A DNA stretch of 64,000 bases. Origin: Pectobacterium wasabiae CFBP 3304 (GTDB lineage Bacteria; Pseudomonadota; Gammaproteobacteria; Enterobacterales; Enterobacteriaceae). The position numbers were made by a program, and so were the translations under genes. The stretch is from the NCBI RefSeq assembly GCF_001742185.1, contig NZ_CP015750.1, positions 806,001 through 870,000 of the forward strand, given 5' to 3'. Shown one piece after another: positions 1-8,880 of the stretch. The notes under the pieces are model-generated. The model saw nothing but the letters and a program-made list of their open reading frames with translations, was not told the DNA's origin and ran no database searches. Every line of letters begins with the position of its first letter. Positions within the stretch are counted from its first letter, which is position 1.

Positions 1-116
1 TTGCTACTGGTATAGCAATCATGAATCTCTTTTCTAAAATGGGCACGGATGAACAACCCGAGGCAATAAAAAGCGGCGATCAGAATCAACCATTAGACAC
101 AAAAATCATTCATTAA
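1..116 (+). CDS. SMR family multidrug transporter subunit, C-terminal fragment
   Basis: The reading frame enters from the left edge (first whole codon at base 3) and ends at a TAA at 114-116. The visible 37 residues begin with ATGIAIMNLFSKMG, which resembles the end of the fourth membrane helix of small multidrug resistance proteins, followed by a polar tail. A complete SMR gene begins 17 bases downstream. Two adjacent SMR genes are typical of heterodimeric exporters such as MdtJI or EbrAB. Family assignment rests on the short tail and on the neighbour. Confidence 0.6.
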   Translation, partial: ATGIAIMNLFSKMGTDEQPEAIKSGDQNQPLDTKIIH

Positions 117-133
117 CAATAAGGGTATCCATC

Positions 134-460
134 ATGTTAAACGGATTCTTATGGTTGGCGCTTTCCATTGGTTCAGAAATTACCGGCACCTCGATGATCA
201 AAAAAACCGATGGATTTAAAAAACGCACGCCTTCCGTTATCGTTATTCTCGCTTACTGCCTCTGCTATTTTTCGTTAACCCGCGCAATGGGTTATTTACC
301 CGTAGGCGTGGCCTACTCGCTATGGTGCGGATTTGGCATCGTCGGCGTAACATTTATTTCGATGCTGCTTTATAAACAAAAACCGGATTTACCCGCGGTA
401 TTTTCAATGGCACTCATTATCAGCGGGGGCATTATCATGAACCTCTATTCAAATATGTAA
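134..460 (+). CDS. SMR family multidrug efflux subunit
   Basis: A 108-residue protein with four hydrophobic segments, the usual SMR size. The membrane-embedded glutamate that SMR proteins use for proton/drug exchange is present as Glu15 in the motif SEITGTSMIK. The middle segment GVAYSLWCGFGIVG matches the EmrE-type GxAYAxWxGxG helix. The ATG at 134 is preceded by AGGG at good spacing. It follows the partial SMR gene by 17 bases, so the two are probably co-transcribed and form an antiparallel heterodimer in the inner membrane. The substrate cannot be told from sequence. Confidence 0.88.
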   Translation: MLNGFLWLALSIGSEITGTSMIKKTDGFKKRTPSVIVILAYCLCYFSLTRAMGYLPVGVAYSLWCGFGIVGVTFISMLLYKQKPDLPAVFSMALIISGGIIMNLYSNM

Positions 461-499
461 CGTGTCCGATGCGCTTCTTTTTGCCACATTCCCAACGCG

Positions 500-1456
500 C
501 TAACGAACGTTACCCGTATCGTGCAGCAGATCCGCATGTTGCTGCATTCGTTCCAGCGCTTCCTCATAACGCGGCATCGCATGCGCAGCACCTTCGCGCT
601 CAACACAAAGTGAGGCATAGGCGGAGGAAAAGAGCGCCGCCTGCTCCAGGGTGTCGCCCGCCGCCAGCCTCGCGGCCAGCGCGCCATTGAACGCATCGCC
701 CGCTCCCGTGGTGTCCTTGGGTTGCGCAGGAAACGCAGGAATATGGGCCTGAGTCTCACCGGTGGATAACAACGCCCCCTGCATGCCAAGCGTGATCACC
801 AGTTGCCGCACCCCTTTTTGATGCAGCACCGCTGCGGCACGCTGGGCGCTGTCAATATCGGTGACTGAGATGCCCGTCAACAGCGTTGCTTCGGTGCTAT
901 TTGGCGTCAGCAGATCGATCTTACTGAGCAAAGCGTCACTCACTTTCTGCCAGGGAGCGGGATTCATAATGACGAAGGTATTCGCCGCCTGTGCGATATC
1001 CACGATACGCTGAATCGCGCTAAGATTATTTTCTAGCTGAATCAATAAAATATCCGCGGCGGCGACCGTCGGCTGGCAGCGCGCGATTTCCGCCGCCGTC
1101 ACCGTCAAATTGGCACCGGGATAGACGGAAATCATATTTTCCGCATCATTACCGGCCACATAGATCAGCGCATTCCCCGTCGGTTTTTCCTTACAGGTAA
1201 ACAGCGTAATGGCATCAAAGCCGGTCTTTTCGAGATGACGCCGGGCAAACAGGCCAAAGTCGTCATTACCAATTTTACCGATGTAGTGTACGCGCGCGCC
1301 CGCACGCAGCGCCGCCGTCGCCTGATTCGCCCCTTTTCCGCCCGGCCCCATCATGCTGCGATGCGCAATCAGCGACTCTCCTGGCTGCGGAAAGCGGGAC
1401 ATGCCCGCCACAATATCCAGATTGAACGAGCCAAATACGCAAACCTTGCCTTTCAT
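500..1456 (-). CDS. PfkB family sugar kinase (ribokinase-like)
   Basis: A 318-residue carbohydrate kinase of the ribokinase/PfkB family. Signature 1 is GPGGKGANQA (about residues 38-47). Signature 2 is DTTGAGDAFNG (248-258), with the anion hole and catalytic base Asp254. The NPAP and TPNSTEA segments are also typical of RbsK-like enzymes. It is the last gene of the sugar operon and its ATG overlaps the stop of the ROK kinase gene by four bases (ATGA), so translation is probably coupled. It likely phosphorylates a sugar or sugar phosphate imported by the upstream ABC transporter. Having two kinases of different folds in one operon is unusual. Confidence 0.88.
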   Translation of the reverse strand: MKGKVCVFGSFNLDIVAGMSRFPQPGESLIAHRSMMGPGGKGANQATAALRAGARVHYIGKIGNDDFGLFARRHLEKTGFDAITLFTCKEKPTGNALIYVAGNDAENMISVYPGANLTVTAAEIARCQPTVAAADILLIQLENNLSAIQRIVDIAQAANTFVIMNPAPWQKVSDALLSKIDLLTPNSTEATLLTGISVTDIDSAQRAAAVLHQKGVRQLVITLGMQGALLSTGETQAHIPAFPAQPKDTTGAGDAFNGALAARLAAGDTLEQAALFSSAYASLCVEREGAAHAMPRYEEALERMQQHADLLHDTGNVR

Positions 1457-2346
1457 GCTTTTCTCCCGAATTGACGCTCCGCTGCCAGACAGGCTCCGCG
1501 ACAGCCGGTATAGTCCGTCGCCTCACTGAACACCATGTTTAGCTTCTCTCGTGTCATTGGTGGGCGTAAATGCCGCCAAATCCCGTCGCGTAGCGCCGCA
1601 TGCGGAAAATCGGCCATCGACAACACGCCTCCGCCAAGAACCAGATAGTCGGGATCGAAAATATTCATTTCCATCGCAACCACCTTCGCCAGTCGATCGA
1701 TAAACGCCTGTAAATCTGGATGCGTTCCCCAGCGCGTAAACAGTGACGACATGGCTGACTCCCCCTGCTGGATTGCCCAGTTTTTCAACCAGTGCCCCGA
1801 CGTCAGGGTTTCCACACAACCAAGGTTACCGCAGGGGCAAGGCTGTTGATTATCCGGCCAGGGTATATGCCCCAACTCACCCGATCCTCCGTGCTCGCCG
1901 TGATAAAAACGGCCATTGAGCCACAGACTATTGCCAATCCCTGTACCGAGGTAAATACCCACTGCCGTGTCTGGCAGCGTCTTTAGCTGCATTAAATCCC
2001 ACAGCATCAAATGGTTGACGTCTTTATCCATCGCCACGGGGATACCCAGACGTTCGCTAATCGTCTGGGCAACCGGCTGGCCATCCAACGCCGGGATAAA
2101 CGGCAGCGACAGCACGGATTGGCGGTCTCGGCTCAAAATACCCGGCAGCCCCAACATCACGCCGTTCACCGTCTGCGGTTCCAGCGTCTGCGCAATTACC
2201 TCCGTCAAGGCGGCCAGCGCATCAGGCTGCTGTGCCCAGTTCTCCGTTGCTATCTTGCGAAACCCCGACCACTGGTGCTGCGCATCCATCAGCATTAACC
2301 GTGTACTGGTACCGCCAATATCGATCCCCAGCCAGCATTCGGTCAT
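1453..2346 (-). CDS. alsK: ROK family sugar kinase, AlsK-like
   Basis: A 297-residue ROK kinase. The N-terminal phosphate loop is GIDIGGTSTR (residues 7-16). The ROK zinc motif is visible as GHIPW followed by CPCGNLGCVET. Segments such as YLGTGIG, SGELGHIPW and FDPDYLVLGGGV resemble E. coli D-allose kinase AlsK. I start it at the ATG at 2346, which overlaps the stop of the epimerase gene as ATGA; an upstream ATG in frame would overlap that gene by 61 bases and lies before the conserved start. The adjacent AlsE-type epimerase supports a role in allose or allulose phosphorylation. The substrate is inferred from context. Confidence 0.85.
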   Translation of the reverse strand: MTECWLGIDIGGTSTRLMLMDAQHQWSGFRKIATENWAQQPDALAALTEVIAQTLEPQTVNGVMLGLPGILSRDRQSVLSLPFIPALDGQPVAQTISERLGIPVAMDKDVNHLMLWDLMQLKTLPDTAVGIYLGTGIGNSLWLNGRFYHGEHGGSGELGHIPWPDNQQPCPCGNLGCVETLTSGHWLKNWAIQQGESAMSSLFTRWGTHPDLQAFIDRLAKVVAMEMNIFDPDYLVLGGGVLSMADFPHAALRDGIWRHLRPPMTREKLNMVFSEATDYTGCRGACLAAERQFGRKA

Positions 2347-3035
2347 GCCGACTCCTGTATCAGGCGCTGTGCCTGCGCGATGTGTCCCGTCATGGTTTCC
2401 CACGATGTTGCCAGATCGTCATGCAGGTTGAAGAGGCCCGATGTCCCCACAATCAGGACTTCCGCCCCCGCATCCAGCAGCATACCGTAGGTTTTCTGAT
2501 TACAAGACCCATCAATCTCAATCAGATAGGAATAACCATGTTGCTGCTTTAACGCCTTCAACTGCGCGATCTTTTGCAGCATTTCAGGGATAAAGGGTTG
2601 CCCCGCGTAGCCTGGATCCACCGTCATGACCGTAATCTTGTCCAGCAGATGAATATAGTGATGAATAAATTCAATCGGCGTCGCCGGGTTCAGCACCACA
2701 CCCACTTTTTTACCTAGTGCGCGGATCTGATTAATCACGCGAAACGCGTCTCGGTTGATAGTTTCAGCGTGAGGGCAAATGTAGTCCGCGCCCGCCTTCG
2801 CAATCGCATCAATAAAATCAGTGGGCGTTTCCACCATCAGATGTACATCGATCACCAGCGGCGTATGCGGGCGAATCTGTTCAATGAAGAACGGCGACAG
2901 CGTGATATTTTTCACGTAATGCCCGTCCATGATATCGACATGTAAAAAATCCGCACGCGAGTTTAAAACCGCCAACTGTTGCTTGATCTCCATTAGATTC
3001 ATGCACATCAGCGAGGGAGAAATTTTAGTACGCAT
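2343..3035 (-). CDS. alsE: Ribulose-phosphate 3-epimerase family, D-allulose-6-phosphate 3-epimerase type
   Basis: A 230-residue TIM-barrel epimerase. It matches E. coli AlsE through KISPSLMCM at the start, HVDIMDGHY, NITLSPFF, DKITVMTVDPG, GQPFIPEML, DGSCNQ and VGTSGLFN. Metal-binding residues expected for the family are visible at His32, Asp34, His65 and Asp175. In E. coli AlsE converts D-allulose 6-phosphate to D-fructose 6-phosphate. AAGGAAG precedes its ATG, and it shares one base (TGATG) with the end of the permease gene. This gene gives the best clue to the operon's substrate. Confidence 0.9.
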   Translation of the reverse strand: MRTKISPSLMCMNLMEIKQQLAVLNSRADFLHVDIMDGHYVKNITLSPFFIEQIRPHTPLVIDVHLMVETPTDFIDAIAKAGADYICPHAETINRDAFRVINQIRALGKKVGVVLNPATPIEFIHHYIHLLDKITVMTVDPGYAGQPFIPEMLQKIAQLKALKQQHGYSYLIEIDGSCNQKTYGMLLDAGAEVLIVGTSGLFNLHDDLATSWETMTGHIAQAQRLIQESA

Positions 3036-4081
3036 CAGACTTCCTTTTTTTCAGTTAAATGATCGGTGCGGGCGCGTAAGGCACTAAGGCGCACCGCACG
3101 GTAATCGGAGTAGCGAGCTTTAAAGAATTTCAGCGCGAGGACGACAATCAACACCGCTCCCCACATCGCCAGGCTGAAGTGCTGGCTGATATTCATCAGG
3201 TTGAAGCCGGTGGAGAGGATCTGGAGCACGATGAGCGACAGCACCACGCCCGTCACCCGACCAAATCCACCGTTCGGATCGGTGCCACCAAGAATGATCG
3301 CCAGCACCGTGAGCAGTAGGTAGGAGTCGCCGTATCCCATGCGTGCCGAGTTGAAACGCGCCATCATCACCAGCCCGGCCAACACGCACATCAGGCTGGA
3401 AATGACGTACACCAGCATCAGCATCCGATGCGTATTGATGCCGCTGAACCAGGTGGCATTAATGTTGCTGCCACCCATATAAATGCACTTTCCTGCCCGC
3501 GTTTTGCCGAGGAACAGAGCCAGTGCGCCAGCGGCGGCCATAAACAACCAGAGCGGCAACGGAATGCCAAGCCACGTGCCGGAACCCAGCGTGCGCAAGA
3601 CATCCGGCATTCCGCTAACGGCCGCCCCTTTGGTTAACCAGATGCCGATTCCGTTAACCGTCATCATGCTCGCCAGCGTCACCAGAATGGGGTGCGCCCC
3701 CACTTTCGTGACCATAAAGCCCGTTAACGCGCCAATCACCACAGCAATAACCGATGCCCCCAGCAGGCCAATCCCCAGCCACAGCAGTTGCATCGCCGTC
3801 CCAGCCCCTTCAGGCAGAAAGTGCAGCAGCACCCAGGCGATAAACAGGCTGGTCAGGTTCGCCGTCGCAATAATGCACAGGTTGAGTCCACCGCTGAGAA
3901 TGGCGATAAACATCCCCAGCGTCAGCAGTCCCAGTTCAGGAAGCTGGAACGCCATACTCATGAACGTCGAGGTAGTAAAAAAACGGCCGGGCAGCATCAC
4001 GCTAAACAACGCACAGCACAGTGCGATGAGGAACAATAGCCCTACGTCAGCGCCGCTCGGTTTGAAGATGTATCGTTTCAT
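3035..4081 (-). CDS. Sugar ABC transporter permease (RbsC family), second permease
   Basis: A 348-residue integral membrane protein with about nine hydrophobic segments and the family signature region near LTVLAIILGGTDPNGGFG, close to the EAA-like loop of RbsC/AraH permeases. I chose the ATG at 4081 because GGAGG sits six bases upstream on the coding strand. An in-frame ATG at 4102 overlaps the previous gene's stop and would add seven residues. With the other permease it should form the heterodimeric membrane channel of a CUT2-type sugar importer, as in Lsr and rhamnose systems. Confidence 0.88.
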   Translation of the reverse strand: MKRYIFKPSGADVGLLFLIALCCALFSVMLPGRFFTTSTFMSMAFQLPELGLLTLGMFIAILSGGLNLCIIATANLTSLFIAWVLLHFLPEGAGTAMQLLWLGIGLLGASVIAVVIGALTGFMVTKVGAHPILVTLASMMTVNGIGIWLTKGAAVSGMPDVLRTLGSGTWLGIPLPLWLFMAAAGALALFLGKTRAGKCIYMGGSNINATWFSGINTHRMLMLVYVISSLMCVLAGLVMMARFNSARMGYGDSYLLLTVLAIILGGTDPNGGFGRVTGVVLSLIVLQILSTGFNLMNISQHFSLAMWGAVLIVVLALKFFKARYSDYRAVRLSALRARTDHLTEKKEV

Positions 4082-4098
4082 CAGGATCCTCCGGTCGG

Positions 4099-5088
4099 TC
4101 ACACAAAGCTGACGTCGGTTTCTTTGCGTTTTTTGTAATGTGTGACGGCGATGGCCAGCATAATCACCACGCCGATAACGATATTCATGAAGTAACTAGA
4201 CACGCCGATCAGATTCAGACCGTTTTTCAGAATGGCAATGAGAAAGACCCCCATCAGCGTCCCCAGAACCGTCCCTTTACCGCCCATCAGGCTGGCACCG
4301 CCGAGTACGGTCGCGGCCAGTACGTCAAGTTCGCCGCCCACGAGCGCATTCGGCACCACCTCACCCATGCGGTAGGTCTGCACCAACCCGCCTATCGCAG
4401 CCATCGCTCCTAAATAGCCATAGGCGAAGAGATGGATCAGCCCCACCCGAATGCCAATTCGGCGAGCGGACTCCTGGTCGCCACCGACCGCATAGAGTTG
4501 ACGCCCCAGATGGGTTTTATTCAGGAGGATCCAGGTCAGCCCAGTAATAACCAGCAGCGTGACCAGCGGTAGCCCCACCTGAAAAGGCAGGCCGTCCAAC
4601 GTAAACGGCAAGACTTGCCGCAGCGTGACCCACCATTCGGGCAACGTGTACAGGCTACGGCCGTCGGTCAACCACATCAGCAGGCCGAACAGCAGCGATT
4701 GCATACTGATCGTGATGATGATCGAGACGATTCTCAGCGAATAGATCAGTACCGCGTTGACCATGCCGAACACGATGCCGCAGGCAATCGCCAGCACAAC
4801 GCTGAGCAGGGCATTATCAAACTGGAATTGAATGAACAGTGTGGCAATCAGGTACTGCACGACCGATGCCACTGCGGCAAACGAAATATCGATCCCCCCG
4901 GTCACCAGCACCACGAACAGTCCCAGCGCGAAGATGCCCGTCACCGCGTAGCTTTCCGCCAGATCGAGCAGGTTTTGCATCGACAAAAAGTGGTCGCTGG
5001 TCAGCGAGAAAAACACGATAGCGACAAGCAGCACCCAGGCCAGCCATCCTTGGCTACTTTTGGGTTTAAAAAAGGAGAAATCAGGCAT
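4099..5088 (-). CDS. Sugar ABC transporter permease (RbsC family), first permease
   Basis: A 329-residue permease with the typical LVTGGIDISFAAVASV segment in helix 2-3 and LAATVLGGASLMGGKGT in the cytoplasmic loop that contacts the ATPase. It overlaps the end of the ATPase gene by eight bases. Paired with the second permease just downstream. CUT2 systems with two different permeases include LsrCD and YtfT-YjfF, whereas E. coli AlsC and RbsC act as homodimers. Confidence 0.9.
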   Translation of the reverse strand: MPDFSFFKPKSSQGWLAWVLLVAIVFFSLTSDHFLSMQNLLDLAESYAVTGIFALGLFVVLVTGGIDISFAAVASVVQYLIATLFIQFQFDNALLSVVLAIACGIVFGMVNAVLIYSLRIVSIIITISMQSLLFGLLMWLTDGRSLYTLPEWWVTLRQVLPFTLDGLPFQVGLPLVTLLVITGLTWILLNKTHLGRQLYAVGGDQESARRIGIRVGLIHLFAYGYLGAMAAIGGLVQTYRMGEVVPNALVGGELDVLAATVLGGASLMGGKGTVLGTLMGVFLIAILKNGLNLIGVSSYFMNIVIGVVIMLAIAVTHYKKRKETDVSFV

Positions 5089-6601
5089 TGATCACCTCGG
5101 CAAGTTGCTGTTGTTCCAACTGTTCAGGCTGATACTCCGCATGAATAGCACCGTTGCGAAAGTGTAAAATCCGGTCGCAGTTGTAATAAACTTCTGGCAC
5201 CTCATCGGAGATCAGGATGATGGCGAGCCCTTCCTGCGCAAGCTGGTGGATCAACGCGTAAATACTGGCTTTCGCTCCCACATCGACACCCACCGTGGGC
5301 GAATCCAGAATGAGGATTTTCGGTTGAGTCAGCACCCATTTCGCCAGCACGATTTTTTGTTGATTGCCCCCAGACAGGGTAGAAATCGCCTGCTGCGGAT
5401 CGGCCAGGCGTACCCCTAGCTGCCCGATCCAATTCATGATCAGTTTATTTTTACGATACTCATCAATCAGGTGGAATCGGTTGCGAAGCTGATCGAGGAT
5501 GGTCAACACCATGTTGTCTGCAACCGACTGCTGCTGCACCAACCCCAGCGTCAGACGATCCTCAGAAACGTAGCCAATGCCCGCCTTAATCGCGTCTTCG
5601 TGGCTACGGAAGGTCACTGGCTTACTGTCCAACCAGATTTTTCCGCGGTCTGGACGCGTCATACCGAATAAGGAAAGCGCCAGCTCTGTTCGCCCTGAGC
5701 CCAGCAGCCCACACAGTCCCAGCACTTCGCCTTCGCGCAGAGTAAAATTGATATCGTGATACTGGCCAGCACGGGTCAGGCCAGCCACCTCGAGTAGCGT
5801 GCGGTCTGGATTCAGCGTTGGCGTTTTACGCTGATAATCCAGCGTTAACCCCGTCATCAGTTCAGTCAGACGATGACCATCTATCTCGCTGGCAGGCCAG
5901 GTTCCAATCTTCCGCCCATCGCGGATCACGGTGACGCGATCGGAGATCTCCAGCACCTCATCCAGACGATGGCTGACAAACACCACACAGATGCGCTTCT
6001 CTTTCAGGTAACGCACGGTGCGTAGCAGTTGGTTCACTTCGGTCCGCGTCAACGATGCCGTCGGTTCATCCATGATCACCAGTCGGGCATCTGCCACTAG
6101 CGCGCGGCAGATAGCAACCTGCTGGCGCTGGGCGATGGACAGCGCCGACACCTTTTCGTCCAGATCCAGATCAAAATTCAGCTCACCAATGACCCGCTGC
6201 GCCGTTTCCCGTAGCGTTCCTGCGCGATACCAGCCCAATAGCCCTTTCAGGTTGTGTTCAAATGCGATGTTTTCCGCCACGCTGAGATTGGGAAATAGCG
6301 ACAGATCCTGATAGATCACCTGAATACCAAATTCGCGCGCCTGCTTGGGCGTCAGGCGGGGAAATTGCGCTTCCGCCGCAGCTTCACCGTTAAAGAGCGA
6401 AATCTGGCTACCGGCATCCGGCGCGTATACGCCGGAAATCACCTTTATCAATGTACTTTTGCCGCAGCCATTGGTACCTGCAAGGCAGTGAACCTCCCCG
6501 ACAGCCAATGACAGATCGACTTCGTGCAACGCGCGATTGCCGCCAAACGTCTTGGAGACAGAGCTGAGCGCAATCAATGTCTGTGGTTCGGTCAGCGTCA
6601 T
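5081..6601 (-). CDS. Sugar ABC transporter ATP-binding protein (two fused ATPase domains)
   Basis: A 506-residue CUT2 ATPase with two nucleotide-binding domains. Domain 1 has Walker A GTNGCGKS (about 42-49), a degenerate signature LSIAQRQQ and Walker B IMDEPTASL. Domain 2 has the usual degenerate Walker A GLLGSGRTE, a canonical signature LSGGNQQK (409-416) and a Walker B reading LILDSPTVGVD, in which the catalytic Glu is Ser. The start follows the binding-protein gene by four bases. It energises uptake through the two permeases encoded immediately after it. Confidence 0.92.
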   Translation of the reverse strand: MTLTEPQTLIALSSVSKTFGGNRALHEVDLSLAVGEVHCLAGTNGCGKSTLIKVISGVYAPDAGSQISLFNGEAAAEAQFPRLTPKQAREFGIQVIYQDLSLFPNLSVAENIAFEHNLKGLLGWYRAGTLRETAQRVIGELNFDLDLDEKVSALSIAQRQQVAICRALVADARLVIMDEPTASLTRTEVNQLLRTVRYLKEKRICVVFVSHRLDEVLEISDRVTVIRDGRKIGTWPASEIDGHRLTELMTGLTLDYQRKTPTLNPDRTLLEVAGLTRAGQYHDINFTLREGEVLGLCGLLGSGRTELALSLFGMTRPDRGKIWLDSKPVTFRSHEDAIKAGIGYVSEDRLTLGLVQQQSVADNMVLTILDQLRNRFHLIDEYRKNKLIMNWIGQLGVRLADPQQAISTLSGGNQQKIVLAKWVLTQPKILILDSPTVGVDVGAKASIYALIHQLAQEGLAIILISDEVPEVYYNCDRILHFRNGAIHAEYQPEQLEQQQLAEVINA

Positions 6602-6605
6602 TGGT

Positions 6606-7589
6606 CTACAGCCCCATTTCGATCAGTTTTGGCAGATTGGCTTTATCAAGGCTTTCGGTATTGTTGCCAAGAATGGTACGCGCCTGCGCATCCACATTGA
6701 CCTTACCCAACCCCTCGATCGTCATACCGTCCGTAATCGGCTGGTTCTTCTGCATCATGTCGGCCAACCGAACAAACACCTCGCCCGCCGTTTTCGGGTT
6801 CCAGATATAGCCACCTTTGATGGCACCCCGGTTGACCAGCGTGGCACCCTGTCCTGGGCTAAACGCGCCAATCACACAGATCTGATCGGTTTTATTACGG
6901 TTCATCACCGCACGTCCCGCCCCAATCGGCCCTTGTGAACCAAAGGCCATAATGCCTTTAAGGTCAGGGTATTTAGACATCAGTTCGTTACTGGTACGGA
7001 TAGACCCATCCAGCGATTCACCGACGCCAAACTTATCGGTTACCAACTGCATTTTTGGGTAGTGCGTTTTTTGATATTCCAGCGCGGCATCGGTCCATTC
7101 CTGATGTAAAGGCACCGTCAGGCTCCCCACATACATGGCGTATTTACCTTCTTCTTTCATGCAGGCAGCCAGTGCTTTCATATGGTTAATACCGTGGGTC
7201 GGCGCATCTACCAGCTCAAAATCCCAGTCTGCATATTTCTGGCCGGGGGATTCATGCACCAGAACTTTAATACCCGCCTCTTGCGCACGTTTGAGCACCG
7301 GTTCCAGCACTTTCGGGTCATTCGGCACGACGCCAATGATGTCCACTTTCTGTGCGATTAAGTCTTCAATCGCACGAACCTGTAGAGCAGGGTCAGCCGC
7401 AGTCGGGCCAACCTGCCAGGCATCAATACCGCGTTTGGCCGCCTCGCTTTTGATGCCCGCTTCCATTGCGTTAAACCACGGAATACCACCAATTTTGACG
7501 ACGACGCCCATACGCAATTTCTCGGCAGCATCGGCGTGAGCGGAACTTAATAAGGCAAGGAGGGTACAGGCGAGGAATGTTCTTTTCAT
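6606..7589 (-). CDS. Periplasmic sugar-binding protein (LsrB/RhaS-like)
   Basis: A 327-residue protein with an N-terminal signal peptide (MKRTFLACTLLALLSSAHADA, cleavage near residue 20-22). It has the type I periplasmic-binding fold pattern: IPWFNAMEAGIKSEA in lobe 1, QVRAIEDLIAQKVDIIGVVP, and IEGLGKVNV near the end, most like LsrB or RhaS-type proteins rather than E. coli AlsB. GGAG lies five bases before the ATG. First structural gene of the transport operon, 24 bases after the regulator gene. The ligand is presumably a ketose or a related sugar; this is inference from the downstream epimerase. Confidence 0.9.
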   Translation of the reverse strand: MKRTFLACTLLALLSSAHADAAEKLRMGVVVKIGGIPWFNAMEAGIKSEAAKRGIDAWQVGPTAADPALQVRAIEDLIAQKVDIIGVVPNDPKVLEPVLKRAQEAGIKVLVHESPGQKYADWDFELVDAPTHGINHMKALAACMKEEGKYAMYVGSLTVPLHQEWTDAALEYQKTHYPKMQLVTDKFGVGESLDGSIRTSNELMSKYPDLKGIMAFGSQGPIGAGRAVMNRNKTDQICVIGAFSPGQGATLVNRGAIKGGYIWNPKTAGEVFVRLADMMQKNQPITDGMTIEGLGKVNVDAQARTILGNNTESLDKANLPKLIEMGL

Positions 7590-7613
7590 AATCTCTCCAG
7601 GGTGATGATCTTG

Positions 7614-8444
7614 TTAGTTATTAATTAACTGCATGGACTGGGGACGTTGCGAACAATCAATAATATTGACGCCGTTCCAGGCCAATTCCTGTGTTAGATC
7701 TTTGTCTTCCAATTTGTCAGTAATAAGAAAATCCACATCACGGTAATGGCAAATACGTGCAAAAGAAGGATGCAAAAACTTACTCGCATCCATCAGCAAA
7801 TATTTTCTTTCTGAAGCTAATAACATCTGCTGTTTCAGGTGTGCTTTATTTTCATTCCCTTCACGTAAATAACCGTCATTACCCAAACTGCTACAGGAAA
7901 AGAAAATTTTATTAATCAAAAACTCTTTTAACGGCTGTTCTGCCACCACACCATTAAAATCCTCATCACGATCGGAATACTCCCCCCCCAGACAGATGGT
8001 GCGAATATGCCCTTTCGGTGCCAGCGTCTGTACCGTTCGTAGTGAATTGGTTATTACCGTTAATTCTATATCGGGTAATTGTCGAGCGAGAAACCAGCAT
8101 GTAGTACTGCTATCGAGTAATAAACAGTCCCCCACGCTAATAAAATCCAGCGCACGTTTGGCTATCTGCATTTTTTGCGAAATATTTTCATTCGTGCGCT
8201 GGTGAAAGGTTAATTCATACTCATTATTTTTATTTATATTATTTATTATTTTCCCCTGGTGCTTTTGTGCTAATACCGCACCACCGTGACTCCTCAGCAA
8301 CATGCCTTTTTTTTCCAAATTGGATAAATCACGGCGAATAGTTTCCTGAGAAACTTGTAATAAACTGACTAATTCCGCCACCAGCACTCGGCTATTGAGG
8401 GTTAATATTTCCATTATTCGCCGCTGGCGTTCAATCGGTAGCAT
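7614..8444 (-). CDS. DeoR family transcriptional regulator of the sugar operon
   Basis: A 276-residue repressor with the DeoR N-terminal helix-turn-helix (RQRRIMEILTLN, then VSQETIRRDLSNLEKKGML) and a C-terminal sugar-phosphate sensing domain with DCLLLDSSTTCWFLARQL. I start it at the ATG at 8444, which has GGAGG five bases upstream and gives the usual DeoR length; a longer frame adds 23 residues unlike the family. It lies directly upstream of and in line with the transport genes, so it probably controls its own operon from the region 8445-8720 and responds to a phosphorylated intermediate. Confidence 0.9.
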   Translation of the reverse strand: MLPIERQRRIMEILTLNSRVLVAELVSLLQVSQETIRRDLSNLEKKGMLLRSHGGAVLAQKHQGKIINNINKNNEYELTFHQRTNENISQKMQIAKRALDFISVGDCLLLDSSTTCWFLARQLPDIELTVITNSLRTVQTLAPKGHIRTICLGGEYSDRDEDFNGVVAEQPLKEFLINKIFFSCSSLGNDGYLREGNENKAHLKQQMLLASERKYLLMDASKFLHPSFARICHYRDVDFLITDKLEDKDLTQELAWNGVNIIDCSQRPQSMQLINN

Positions 8445-8590
8445 GATGACCTCCGGTGTTAATAAAGTAATGGATAGAGAGAGTGAAAAATGTGCACTGC
8501 GCGAGAGTACCAAGGGGTAAAATTGGCAGTTTTAATTAAGTGACAACAATCAAATAAAAAATGAAATAACCAAAAAAAATCATTATTTAT

Positions 8591-8606
8591 TGTGATACAA
8601 CTCCCA
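8591..8606. promoter_or_regulatory. Candidate CRP-cAMP site
   Basis: TGTGATACAACTCCCA matches the two CRP half-sites (TGTGA, six bases, TCACA) at nine of ten positions, with AT-rich flanks. Catabolite activation of the sugar operon would be expected. It lies about 147 bases upstream of the DeoR start. Confidence 0.45.
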
Positions 8607-8677
8607 TTTAAAGTCGTTATGCGTCATCCTTTTAGCGCTATCGAAAAAAAATAAAAAAATAGCGACTGCGCATTACA

Positions 8678-8712
8678 ATGACCGAATATGACCGAATGTG
8701 TGTATTTGACCG
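8678..8712. repeat. Tandem ATGACCGAAT repeats plus a third TGACCG
   Basis: ATGACCGAAT occurs twice back to back (8678-8687 and 8688-8697), and TGACCG recurs at 8707-8712. The first two units are one helical turn apart and the third follows 18 bases later, roughly two turns. Direct repeats with helical phasing are a plausible operator for the adjacent DeoR-family regulator, though this is inference. Confidence 0.45.
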
Positions 8713-8853
8713 TTTTATCTTGTTGCAGTTCGTTAACAAAAAACATCGTCTTGCCTCATCCCTCTCGCCGGAGCAACAGGAAAGGATAAAACGATAGACG
8801 TAAGGGGTGGGAAAGGGGAAAAGGCTTTATGCCGCGCGGGCTAATTGATGGGA

Positions 8854-8880
8854 AACACCACGCGCCTAACGGGTGGTGTT
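8854..8880. terminator. Stem-loop downstream of yacL
   Basis: AACACCAC and GTGGTGTT form a perfect eight-base stem around an 11-base loop, 43 bases past the yacL stop codon. There is no good T-run on either side, so it may be a weak terminator or a transcript-end hairpin. Confidence 0.4.

Noticed and set aside
3483..4112. 209-codon open frame opposite the permease gene
   Set aside because: Shadow of the permease coding frame with no conserved features.
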